Shown one piece after another: positions 22,329 through 29,257 of a stretch of 64,000 bases of DNA (position 1 is the stretch's first letter; every line of letters starts with the position of its first letter). Under the pieces are notes generated by a model. That model did no database searches. It was not told the DNA's origin and saw only the letters and a list, made by a program, of their open reading frames with translations. The position numbers and the translations under genes are program-made. This stretch comes from Leucobacter tenebrionis (GTDB lineage: Bacteria > Actinomycetota > Actinomycetes > Actinomycetales > Microbacteriaceae): positions 2,728,001-2,792,000 of the forward strand of contig NZ_CP082322.1 in assembly GCF_019884725.1 (NCBI RefSeq), read 5' to 3'.

Positions 22329-22398
22329 TCGGAGTGCAGTCCGCGCCGATAGGCGCGACACGCCAGGGATGCGCGCTTATCGGCCCCGATTTGCACTG
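22329..22398. other. Long imperfect stem-loop before the tRNA cluster
   Basis: AGTGCA/TGCACT, CCGATA/TATCGG and a central GCGCG/CGCGC stack could pair across 22329-22398. It could be a small RNA, a terminator or part of the tRNA promoter region. The rest of the 276-bp gap before tRNA-Glu shows no gene. Confidence 0.35.
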
Positions 22399-22451
22399 AA
22401 CCCGCATCCCCGCATAAGATCATATCTCGGTAGCAAGCGCGAAAACGCTTC

Positions 22452-22524
22452 GGCCCCATCGTTTAGCGGCCTAGGACACCGCCCTTTCACGGCGGCAGCA
22501 CGGGTTCGAATCCCGTTGGGGTCA
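22452..22524 (+). tRNA. tRNA-Glu (anticodon TTC)
   Basis: 73 nt with a 7-bp acceptor stem (GGCCCCA with TGGGGTC, one G-U), anticodon loop CTTTCAC and T-loop GTTCGAATC. CCA is not encoded. Confidence 0.96.
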
Positions 22525-22554
22525 CTAAATACCGAATACAATTGAATACACCAT

Positions 22555-22631
22555 GGCCCTGTGGCGCAGTTGGTTAGCGCGCCGCCCTGTCACGGCGGAG
22601 GTCGCGGGTTCAAGTCCCGTCAGGGTCGCCA
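22555..22631 (+). tRNA. tRNA-Asp (anticodon GTC)
   Basis: Acceptor GGCCCTG with CAGGGTC, discriminator G, encoded CCA at 22629-22631. Anticodon loop CTGTCAC, T-loop GTTCAAGTC. Confidence 0.96.
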
Positions 22632-22633
22632 GT

Positions 22634-22665
22634 CGAAGAACCCTTCCAATGGAAGGGTTTCTTCG
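22634..22665 (+). terminator. Hairpin after tRNA-Asp
   Basis: CGAAG-AA-CCCTTCC pairs with GGAAGGG-TTT-CTTCG around AAT, 12 paired bases with one bulge. It lies between tRNA-Asp and tRNA-Phe and probably ends the upstream tRNA transcript. Confidence 0.6.
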
Positions 22666-22696
22666 TCTCGGGCGATCGCCATGAAAGTGATTGTCT

Positions 22697-22769
22697 GGCT
22701 CTGTAGCTCAGTTGGTAGAGCGCACGACTGAAAATCGTGAGGTCACGGGATCGACGCCCGTCGGAGCCA
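22697..22769 (+). tRNA. tRNA-Phe (anticodon GAA)
   Basis: Acceptor GGCTCTG with CGGAGCC (one U-G pair), anticodon loop CTGAAAA, 73 nt without CCA. Its 3' 49 nt from the anticodon stem on are repeated at 23700-23748, the mark of an integration site. Confidence 0.95.
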
Positions 22770-22831
22770 CTGCGGGAGTATTACGCCCGCTCCGAACCCC
22801 CGCGTAGCTTCTACATCGCGGGGGTTCTTTT
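22721..22831. repeat. Left copy of the 111-bp direct repeat (tRNA-Phe 3' part plus terminator)
   Basis: Bases 22721-22831 are identical to 23700-23810 at every position I compared. The repeat starts in the anticodon stem and ends after the terminator T-run. Confidence 0.95.
22794..22831 (+). terminator. tRNA-Phe intrinsic terminator
   Basis: An 11-bp perfect stem (22794-22804 with 22817-22827), 12-nt loop, then TTTT. A second identical copy follows the tRNA fragment at 23773-23810. Confidence 0.88.
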
Positions 22832-22914
22832 ATTTCGTGACACTGCCCTGCTGCGCTTCTCTGCGGTAAAATTGATAGGTAGTCAATGCCTGCCGTTTAC
22901 GTCTGGAGATTCGT

Positions 22915-23097
22915 ATGAGTACCACGAACCCTCGAGGTGAATGGGTGAGTCAGGCAAAGCACAGTGCATTCCTTGAGGGCCTGAGAGTCAGCCAGACTTT
23001 TCAAGAAGAAAGCGAAGAGTACATCGCCGGCGCCATCAGCTCCGATGAGCTTGTGGAGATGACTCGGGCGCGGTTCGGGCTTGTCTCTCGCACCTGA
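22915..23097 (+). CDS. VbhA-like antitoxin of the Fic toxin
   Basis: A 60-aa protein that starts at the ATG at 22915, with TGGAG 7 nt upstream. It contains the inhibitory helix motif (S/T)xxxE(G/N) as SAFLEG (Ser17, Glu21, Gly22). In class I Fic systems that Glu blocks the ATP gamma-phosphate site of the toxin. A second helix (SSDELVEMTRARFG) resembles the C-terminal part of the antitoxin_VbhA family. It overlaps the toxin gene by 17 nt, so translation is coupled. Confidence 0.85.
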   Translation: MSTTNPRGEWVSQAKHSAFLEGLRVSQTFQEESEEYIAGAISSDELVEMTRARFGLVSRT

Positions 23098-23683
23098 CCC
23101 ATACATAGATGGCGAAACCGGAGTTCTGTGGAACCTGGTCGAGGCTGAGACTCGAAAAGACCTCGCAGCTGCGGAAAGCGATCTGACGACGGCACGTACC
23201 GTCCAACTGCTGGATCACGATCTTATTGAGCATACGAGGGATCTGCTCGAGGTTTGCGCACTCCACCGTCAGCTGTTTCAAGATGTCTACGCTTGGGCGG
23301 GGGAGATCCGTACGATCGATATGCGCCGGGGTGAAGGGCACTTCTTCGCTCCGTGCGGGGATATCGAACTCAATGCGCATCATATATTTGCCTCGTTGCG
23401 CAGGGAGAACTGTCTGAAAGGCCTGGGCAAGGAGCAGTTTCTCGTACGTCTTGCTGACTTCTACGATCAGTTGAACTACGTCCATCCATTTCGGGAGGGA
23501 AACGGTCGGACACAGCGTCTCTTCTGGTCTCGCGTGGCGTTCGACGCGGGATGGGTGCTGGACTGGCGGCCGATTCATGGTGGCCTCTTGGACGAGGTGA
23601 GTCGGCTCGCACGCGAAGAAAGAAACCTGCTGCCGTTGCGCGAAGCACTCGAGCAGTGCCTCTTTCCCCTCTCACGGGAGTAG
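23081..23683 (+). CDS. Fic-domain protein (AMPylating toxin)
   Basis: A 200-aa protein with a TTG start at 23081 inside the antitoxin gene; no in-frame ATG lies near. The Fic motif HPFREGNGRTQR starts at residue 135 and has the catalytic His and the ATP-binding Asn/Gly/Arg, so it looks active. The flap is near HFFAPCGDIE. It has no N-terminal inhibitory helix of its own, which is consistent with class I regulation by the separate antitoxin. Class I toxins of the VbhT/FicT type AMPylate targets such as DNA gyrase and topoisomerase IV and stop growth. The target here is not known. Base composition differs from the neighbours, which suggests transfer. Confidence 0.9.
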   Translation: MSLAPDPYIDGETGVLWNLVEAETRKDLAAAESDLTTARTVQLLDHDLIEHTRDLLEVCALHRQLFQDVYAWAGEIRTIDMRRGEGHFFAPCGDIELNAHHIFASLRRENCLKGLGKEQFLVRLADFYDQLNYVHPFREGNGRTQRLFWSRVAFDAGWVLDWRPIHGGLLDEVSRLAREERNLLPLREALEQCLFPLSRE

Positions 23684-23699
23684 GTCCCAGGACCTTCGA

Positions 23700-23748
23700 C
23701 GCACGACTGAAAATCGTGAGGTCACGGGATCGACGCCCGTCGGAGCCA
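23700..23748 (+). pseudogene. tRNA-Phe 3' fragment
   Basis: The last 49 nt of tRNA-Phe, identical to 22721-22769, without the D-arm and 5' half. It cannot be a working tRNA. It marks the right end of the islet. Confidence 0.93.
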
Positions 23749-23810
23749 CTGCGGGAGTATTACGCCCGCTCCGAACCCCCGCGTAGCTTCTACATCGCGG
23801 GGGTTCTTTT
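23700..23810. repeat. Right copy of the 111-bp direct repeat
   Basis: Identical to 22721-22831. Sequence diverges right after (23811 T versus 22832 A). Confidence 0.95.
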
Positions 23811-23899
23811 TTGTCTGCGGGAGGATGTCCTGGTTCTGACCGCGGACGGGCCGGAGAGCGGTTTCAGGCCGCGTCTGTACGGACACGGCGGTGTTCCTC

Positions 23900-24277
23900 T
23901 TAACTACTCGTGATCGCGCGGATATGGTCCTCGCGAGGTTCGACGAGGTGTTCAGCATAGTCGGGATGCTTGCGCAGCCAGGACTTCACGTATGGACAGA
24001 CCGGCACGATCCTCGCCCCGTCGACGATGGCGTCGTCGACGGCTGTCCGCACAAGCGTGGAGGCGAGGCCCTGCCCGGCGTAGTCTTTCGAGACGCCGGT
24101 GTGGTAGAACACGCGCTCGATCCGCCCCTCGTCGTCGGTGACGTCTACGTAGGCTTCCTCGCCGATTTCCACGGGGCCGGGTGCGTCTGCGGCTGCGTTC
24201 GCCTCGGGGCGCTTGTCGATGAGCACATAGCGACCCCTCTCCGTCTGCTTCTCAATGGTGAAGCGATTGTCTGGCAC
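23900..24277 (-). CDS. GNAT-family N-acetyltransferase (YjdJ-like, COG2388)
   Basis: A 125-aa protein. The short GNAT domain of COG2388 is visible: FTIEKQTERGRYVLIDK, AYVDVTDDEGRIERVFYHTGV, then DYAGQGLASTLVRTAVDDA and PVCPYVKSWLRKHPDY. The CPYV-KHPDY end is the signature of this group. It is an acetyl-CoA dependent enzyme with unknown substrate. It lies 89 nt after the islet in the opposite direction. Confidence 0.85.
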   Translation of the reverse strand: MPDNRFTIEKQTERGRYVLIDKRPEANAAADAPGPVEIGEEAYVDVTDDEGRIERVFYHTGVSKDYAGQGLASTLVRTAVDDAIVDGARIVPVCPYVKSWLRKHPDYAEHLVEPREDHIRAITSS

Positions 24278-24341
24278 GGTCGCTCCCTTCTGCCGCGGGT
24301 TGTCGGTTCCTCTGCGATCTTGGGCTTACTCGTCTCAGTCC

Positions 24342-25337
24342 TCAGCCGCGGGGTCGTAATCGGGTGAGCGGAAGAACGGGAGCGGGCAGGGGGTCACGTT
24401 GACCCGGCGGAAAATCGCCGAAGAGCGCCGGCTTCCCGGCATCGCGCGGATCTGGTGCTTCGAAGCCGAGTTCGGCCTGGTAGCGGCGGCGGAATTCGAC
24501 GATCTCGTCGTGCGAGCGCCCCACGAAGTTCCACCACATGACGATCTGTTCGCCCAGCGGGACTCCGCCGAAGAGGACGATGCGAGCCCCTTCGGGCCCG
24601 GCCTCGATGAGGATCGTGTCGGATCCGACCGGAACGTAGGCCAGGAACCGGTGCTCGATTTCGGTTCCATTGACCCGGATCTGCCCCGTTTCAGCCAGGA
24701 GCCCGTGCTCGAAGGAGCGACGCACGGGCAGCCGTACCGACGCTCCCGGCTCGATGATGAGCTCGGACCCGAGGAGGTCAGGGGTGCGCGTGTCCACCGG
24801 CGAAGAGGCTCCGAGGAGCTCGCCGATGAAGGTCCGCGCGGTCAGCCCTGGAATCCGGACCGGATCGGGAACCCAATGGACGAAGTGATTCTCGCTGAAG
24901 CGAGTCGATTCGGGCAGGGCGTACCAGAGCTGGACGCCGTGGAGGATCGAAGACCGGTCGGTGCTTATCTCCTGATGCGTGATCCCTTTCCCGGCGATCA
25001 TGAGGTTGAGCTCACCGGGCTTCACCTCGGCGCCGTTGCCCGCCGAATCGTAATGGTCGATACTGCCGGTGAAGAGCCAGGACACGGTGGCGAGACCGGT
25101 GTGCGGATGTCGCGGCACGACCATCCCGCCCGTCTTCGCGACGTCATCGGGGCCGTAGTGGTCGAGGAAGCACCAGGCTCCGATCAGTGAGCGAGTCCGT
25201 TGAGGAAGTGTGCGGTAGACCGTCATCGCGCGCGGCCCGCCGAGGGGCACGAGACGCGGTTCGAGGACTTCGACCGCTGTGCACGGAGCGCCCGGCTCGA
25301 GCACCATCAGATCAGGATTCTTGTCAAGGTTGCTCAT
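24342..25337 (-). CDS. Pirin-family protein
   Basis: A 331-aa bicupin. The N-terminal pirin domain holds the metal-binding residues in PRHPHTGLATVSWLFTG and PGELNLMIAGKGITHQE. The C-terminal cupin has GVPLGEQIVMWWNFVGRSHDEI, typical of the long actinobacterial pirins. Pirins bind iron; some are quercetin dioxygenases and others redox-sensing regulators. A carboxymuconolactone decarboxylase remnant overlaps its start (ATGA), so the two once formed an operon. Confidence 0.88.
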   Translation of the reverse strand: MSNLDKNPDLMVLEPGAPCTAVEVLEPRLVPLGGPRAMTVYRTLPQRTRSLIGAWCFLDHYGPDDVAKTGGMVVPRHPHTGLATVSWLFTGSIDHYDSAGNGAEVKPGELNLMIAGKGITHQEISTDRSSILHGVQLWYALPESTRFSENHFVHWVPDPVRIPGLTARTFIGELLGASSPVDTRTPDLLGSELIIEPGASVRLPVRRSFEHGLLAETGQIRVNGTEIEHRFLAYVPVGSDTILIEAGPEGARIVLFGGVPLGEQIVMWWNFVGRSHDEIVEFRRRYQAELGFEAPDPRDAGKPALFGDFPPGQRDPLPAPVLPLTRLRPRG

Positions 25338-25540
25338 GCGAGGTCGGCGCGCCCATCGTCATCGATCAGTGCGGAGGCGCCCACCTCGGCTGTGGCGAGG
25401 CGCGCTGCCTCCCGCTGGGTATACAGGTCAGTCTCTCTCCACGCTAGCAGCAGGTCAAGCTTCTGCTGCGTCACTCCGGATCGCCTCATGCGCTGCGTAT
25501 GCACCGGGGCAGCCTTGTCCGTGAAAGGTGCACCTCGCAA
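25334..25540 (-). pseudogene. Carboxymuconolactone decarboxylase/AhpD-like remnant (C-terminal part)
   Basis: An open frame of 68 codons. From about residue 14 it reads HTQRMRRSGVTQQKLDLLLA, then WRETDLYTQREAARLATAE. This is the second half of an AhpD-like CMD protein (…EQRLYALSAWRET…YTDRERAALAWTEA in intact relatives). The first half, with the CxxC site, is missing upstream of about 25512. The stop overlaps the pirin start. It is probably a broken gene, possibly cut when the inverted repeat 55 bp away arose. Confidence 0.6.
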
Positions 25541-25591
25541 TCCATAAGTCTGTTCACTCGACAGGGGTAGACCGCGACGTCCATCCGCTGA

Positions 25592-25662
25592 TGTAGACCT
25601 CTCGCACCGGTGTATACCTCTCGCACCGTGAGCAAGGTATACACCGGTGCGAGAGGTCTACA
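25592..25662. repeat. 27-bp perfect inverted repeat, 17-nt spacer
   Basis: Arm 25592-25618 (from TGTAGACC to GTATACC) is perfectly complementary to 25636-25662. The spacer repeats part of the arm (CTCGCACCG). This could be the scar of a mobile element, a strong bidirectional hairpin or a double operator. It lies between the CMD remnant and an unknown ORF. Confidence 0.8.
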
Positions 25663-25700
25663 GTGGCGTTGAGCGGGATCCTGCGGCTCCGAGCAGGGTG

Positions 25701-26060
25701 ATGGGGAAGGTGCGCAGGCATGACATTCTCGGGCAGCGGGAGTTCTTCGCGCTCGAGGCAGGGGAGTGTGCTGAGTCAGCCGGTGCGGACGAGGCGGTGG
25801 AACTGCGTGAGTTCTACGCCGAGGCCGAAGCCGAATTCGCCGCCGCGAGGGTGCGATGGGATCGCCTCGACAAGCTCGTCTGGGGCGACGAGGAGGATCC
25901 GACTCGCCCGCGCGAAGGGCGGGGTACGGACATCGCGATCCTCGACCCCTCCGAAGAGCATCGGCCGGAACAGGAAGGCTTCAATCGGTCTGGACCTGCA
26001 TCTACGAGTACTTCAAAGCTCATCCGGTTATCCCGAATCTCGGATTCATTGATACCGTGA
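25701..26060 (+). CDS. Hypothetical protein
   Basis: A 119-aa frame that starts at the ATG at 25701, with GAGCAGGG upstream. The middle is acidic and helical (ELREFYAEAEAEFAAARVRWDRLDKLVWGDEEDP). The last 30 residues turn Ser/Thr/Leu-rich and look like read-through. I recognise no family. It may be the remains of a longer gene, as it lies next to the inverted repeat and a pseudogene. Coding potential is moderate. Confidence 0.35.
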   Translation: MGKVRRHDILGQREFFALEAGECAESAGADEAVELREFYAEAEAEFAAARVRWDRLDKLVWGDEEDPTRPREGRGTDIAILDPSEEHRPEQEGFNRSGPASTSTSKLIRLSRISDSLIP

Positions 26061-26154
26061 AGCCAAGACATAAACGGCGGCGGTGCCGAACCGCAGCGCC
26101 GCGAATTCGTACACATGCAGCTCGTGCAACGGGCGCAAACGGGGAGGGGACCCG

Positions 26155-26520
26155 ATGCCGATCATCCTGGTGATCCTGCTGGTGATGCTGGTCGTCTTCG
26201 TCATCCGGCTCGTCATCGGGTTCATCATGCACCCGGTCGCGACGATCGCGAAACTGGGCAGCCTGGTGTGCAACCTCATCGGGCTGATGGCGCTCGCGGT
26301 CCTGTTCCTCGGCATCGCTCTGCTGATGGGATGGGCGGAGTCCAGCGAGGGAGCATTCACCGAGAACCTCCTGATCACGATCGGTGCGGGTGTCGTCATG
26401 GTGGTGGCGTTCGGGCTGTCGTCGGTGCTGAGCCGCGCGAGAAGGCGCGCGGAGCTGCGGCGCGAGTACGCCGACCACTACGCGGTGGCGCAGCAGATGG
26501 AACGCCGGTTCGACCGCTGA
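26155..26520 (+). CDS. Small membrane protein
   Basis: A 121-aa protein that starts at the ATG at 26155, preceded by GGGGAGGGG. Two or three TM segments cover residues 2-25, 33-60 and 72-95, followed by a basic C-terminal cytosolic tail (SRARRRAELRREYADHYAV). No motif identifies a function. The gene stands alone. Confidence 0.65.
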   Translation: MPIILVILLVMLVVFVIRLVIGFIMHPVATIAKLGSLVCNLIGLMALAVLFLGIALLMGWAESSEGAFTENLLITIGAGVVMVVAFGLSSVLSRARRRAELRREYADHYAVAQQMERRFDR

Positions 26521-26716
26521 TCGCCGACCGGCGGTCGCAGCACTCTGGAGGCGCCAGCGCCGAGCTTGTAGGTTCGCATCACAGGCTCGGGTTCGAAAAC
26601 ATCTGCCAGACTGGGCGGAGCCGCGGTCATCGCCGGAGCGCGGCAGCCCGCGAAGACGTCGGGCGCTCGACTTGGTTTCGCCGGTGCCGGCGATCTCGAC
26701 TACGAAAGGATCAATG

Positions 26717-27175
26717 ATGACCTCCTCATCCTCTGCCTCCGTCCTGCGTCGCGTAGGAGGGCTCGCGGTCGCCGCGGGTTCGCTGTTCACGGCAGCCGGC
26801 GTCGGTGCCTGGATCACCGTCACCAAACAGCTGCGCGAGGAGAAGATCGTCGTGCCGGGCAACGCACCCGTGCTGGCCGGCAAGCCGGTGCAGGATCCGG
26901 CGACGGCCTACGTCGAGGCGCTCGTCATCAAGAACAACGCCGAGCGCGGGGCGGAGGGGCGCACCTTCGCCGACATCAGCGAGGCCCTGCGCAAGGTCGA
27001 ATCGGGAAGCGACGAGGAGCGCAAGCTGCGAGGCCAGAGCGCCTCGCTCTCGACGGCGGCAGCGCTGCGCACTTCGCTCATGACGTCGGTGCTCGCCTAC
27101 GGTGTGAGCGCGTTCGCGGCGGGGATCGGCGTGTTCCTCGCGGTTGTCGGCACCCAGCTGCGCCGCGCCGAGTAA
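26717..27175 (+). CDS. Membrane protein of the family often misnamed 'aromatic ring-opening dioxygenase LigA'
   Basis: A 152-aa protein with GAAAGGA before ATGATG; I take the second ATG. One TM lies near the N-terminus (VGGLAVAAGSLFTAAGVGAWITV) and another near the C-terminus (SVLAYGVSAFAAGIGVFLAVVG), with an outside segment of about 75 residues between. The TKQLREEKIVVPGNAPVLAG pattern is typical of a common actinobacterial family that databases label LigA, although nothing here suggests a dioxygenase. The true function is unknown. Confidence 0.72.
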   Translation: MTSSSSASVLRRVGGLAVAAGSLFTAAGVGAWITVTKQLREEKIVVPGNAPVLAGKPVQDPATAYVEALVIKNNAERGAEGRTFADISEALRKVESGSDEERKLRGQSASLSTAAALRTSLMTSVLAYGVSAFAAGIGVFLAVVGTQLRRAE

Positions 27176-27266
27176 CCGCAGTACCGAGGAGAGGCAACAC
27201 CGGGGCGGGTCCCGAGCGCAGTCGCGGGGGTACACCCGTACCCCACCACCGATAGGCTCCTGGGTT

Positions 27267-27809
27267 ATGGCTATCGGCGCGACGATTCACACCTTCGAAG
27301 TGCAGCTGGCGGACGTGGATCGCGGAGTGTATGAAGAGCTCTCGTTGCGCGTCGCCCGGCATCCCTCGGAGACGGATTCCTTCATGATGACGCGCGTGCT
27401 CGCGTACTGCCTCGAGCACGAGGAGGGCATCGTCTTCGGCGCAGGCGGGGTCTCCTCGACGGAGGAGCCGGCGGTGCTCGTGCGGGATCTCACCGGCCGC
27501 ATCACCGCATGGATCGAGATCGGTGCTCCTGACGCGCAGCGGCTCCACTTCGGCAGCAAACTCGCCGACCGGGCGGCCGTGTACACGCACCGCGATCCCG
27601 CGAAGCTTCTCGCGTCGTGGGAGGGGAAGACGATTCACCGAGCGGAGAGCATCCCGCTCCGCTCGTTCGACGCGGGGTACATCGACACCGCGGTGAACGA
27701 ACTCTCGAGACGGAACACGATGACGGTTTCGGTGACCGAGCAGCAGCTCTATCTCGAACTGAACGGGGCTTCGAACGATACCCGGATCCACGAGCATCGA
27801 CTCGCGTGA
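27267..27809 (+). CDS. YaeQ-family protein
   Basis: A 180-aa protein. The family pattern is clear: IHTFEVQLADVDRGVYEELSL, RHPSETDSFMMTRVLAYCLEH, then WIEIGAPDAQRLHFGSK. The fold is a variant of the PD-(D/E)XK nuclease-like fold. YaeQ of enterobacteria suppresses loss of RfaH, by an unknown route. The ATG at 27267 follows a TAGGCT -10-like box by 9 nt, with no ribosome site, so the mRNA may be leaderless. The gene is common in proteobacteria and less so here. Confidence 0.87.
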   Translation: MAIGATIHTFEVQLADVDRGVYEELSLRVARHPSETDSFMMTRVLAYCLEHEEGIVFGAGGVSSTEEPAVLVRDLTGRITAWIEIGAPDAQRLHFGSKLADRAAVYTHRDPAKLLASWEGKTIHRAESIPLRSFDAGYIDTAVNELSRRNTMTVSVTEQQLYLELNGASNDTRIHEHRLA

Positions 27810-28006
27810 GTGCTCGCCGGCGGATCCGCCGGGAACGACGGAGATCCCGGCGTCGAACCGAGGATCGCCTGAGCATCCCCTGGGCATCAGGCCGCATGCA
27901 GGGCCCTGCATGGTGCAGCCGATAGCGTGAGAGTAGCGATCGGCACCCGCCCTTGGCTTCACCGAGTCGCATGCCGTGCGGTTCCCACAGAAACAAGGTG
28001 CCGCGC

Positions 28007-29125
28007 ATGACGTCCACCCACACTCGCGAGACGGGTCGGCTCGACGGCCTCGGCCCGTTGCAGCCCACGAGATCGCGTCGCGAAGACTTCCCGCCGGTGG
28101 CGAAGGCGTACAGCCGCCTCTCCGAGGTGGTGCGCGAGTCGGGGCTGCTGCGCCGAGCTCCGTGGTTCTACGCGATGGTCGGCGGAGCGATCGCGCTCGC
28201 CTTCGGGGGCGCCGTCACGGGCTTCATCCTGCTGGGGGACAGCTGGTTCCAACTGCTCATCGCCGCAGCCCTCGGCATCATCTTCACGCAGATCGCGTTC
28301 CTCGCACACGAGGCCGCGCACCGGCAGATCCTCTCCCTCGGCCCGGCCAATGACCGCCTGGCGCGAGTGCTCGCGGGGGCCATCGGCATGAGCTATTCGT
28401 GGTGGGACTCGAAGCACACCCGCCACCACTCCAACCCGAACCGGGTCGGCAAGGATCCCGATATCGAGGTCGACACCATCTCGTTCATCGAGGAGGACGC
28501 GGTCGAGGCGCGCGGCCTGCGGCGGGCGATCACGAAGCGCCAGGGCTGGTTCTTCTTCCCGCTGCTCACGCTCGAGGGGCTCAACCTCCACCTCCACAGC
28601 TTCAAGTACCTCTTCGGGCGCGGGCCGGTGAAGGGGCGCTGGACGGAGATCGGGATCATCGCGGCGCGGTTCGCGGTCGTGCTGCTGCCCGTCTTCCTGC
28701 TGCTCCCGCTGGGGATGGCCTTCGCGTTCATGGGCGTGCAACTCGCGGTGTTCGGCGTCTACATGGGGGCCTCGTTCGCCCCGAACCACAAGGGCATGCC
28801 CGTGATCGCCCACGACGCGAAGCTCGACTTCTTCACCAAGCAGGTGCGCACCTCGCGCAACATTCGCGGCGGCTGGTGGGCGACGTGGCTCATGGGCGGC
28901 CTCAACTACCAGGTCGAGCACCACCTGTTCCCGAGCATGGCCCGCCCGAACCTGGCGAAGGCTCGCGAGATCGTGCGCGAGCACTGCCGCACCCTCGACG
29001 TCCCCTACACCGAGACCTCGCTGTGGCGCTCGTACGCGATCGTGATCGACTACCTCAACAGGGTGGGTCTCGCAGCCCGAGATCCGTTCGACTGCCCCAT
29101 CACCGCGCAGTACCGCCGCGCGTAG
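28007..29125 (+). CDS. Membrane fatty-acid desaturase (acyl-CoA/acyl-lipid type)
   Basis: A 372-aa protein that starts at the ATG at 28007. The three di-iron histidine boxes are present: HEAAH (101-105), HTRHH (137-141) and QVEHH (302-306). The Q in the third box is typical of front-end (delta-6/linoleoyl-CoA-like) desaturases. Four TM segments lie around 55-75, 82-100, 215-235 and 237-255. It introduces a double bond in membrane lipids with O2 and a reductant; no cytochrome b5 domain is fused and no ferredoxin gene is adjacent. Possibly a cold or membrane-stress response gene. Confidence 0.9.
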   Translation: MTSTHTRETGRLDGLGPLQPTRSRREDFPPVAKAYSRLSEVVRESGLLRRAPWFYAMVGGAIALAFGGAVTGFILLGDSWFQLLIAAALGIIFTQIAFLAHEAAHRQILSLGPANDRLARVLAGAIGMSYSWWDSKHTRHHSNPNRVGKDPDIEVDTISFIEEDAVEARGLRRAITKRQGWFFFPLLTLEGLNLHLHSFKYLFGRGPVKGRWTEIGIIAARFAVVLLPVFLLLPLGMAFAFMGVQLAVFGVYMGASFAPNHKGMPVIAHDAKLDFFTKQVRTSRNIRGGWWATWLMGGLNYQVEHHLFPSMARPNLAKAREIVREHCRTLDVPYTETSLWRSYAIVIDYLNRVGLAARDPFDCPITAQYRRA

Positions 29126-29257
29126 TCGGCCGAGGGGGCCCGATCCGCGCCGTTCATGAGAACGGCCTCAGAAACGCCTCATGCGCCCTTAAGAGCCCCG
29201 CACCATCCTGGCACCAGGCCGACCGAGCGTCGGGCACCATGCAGGGAAAGGGGTCTG

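Larger units (their letters stand above)
22832..23810 (+). mobile_element. Miniature genomic islet at tRNA-Phe carrying a Fic toxin-antitoxin pair
   Basis: 979 bp from one repeat to the next. Its only genes are the antitoxin and the Fic protein; there is no integrase. The GC content looks visibly lower than that of the neighbours (many A/T-rich codons). The layout is that of an element inserted at the 3' end of a tRNA gene and could be moved in trans or be the scar of a larger island. Confidence 0.78.

Noticed and set aside
23700-23748. A second tRNA-Phe
   Set aside because: Only the 3' 49 nt are present; the 5' acceptor strand and the D-arm are missing.
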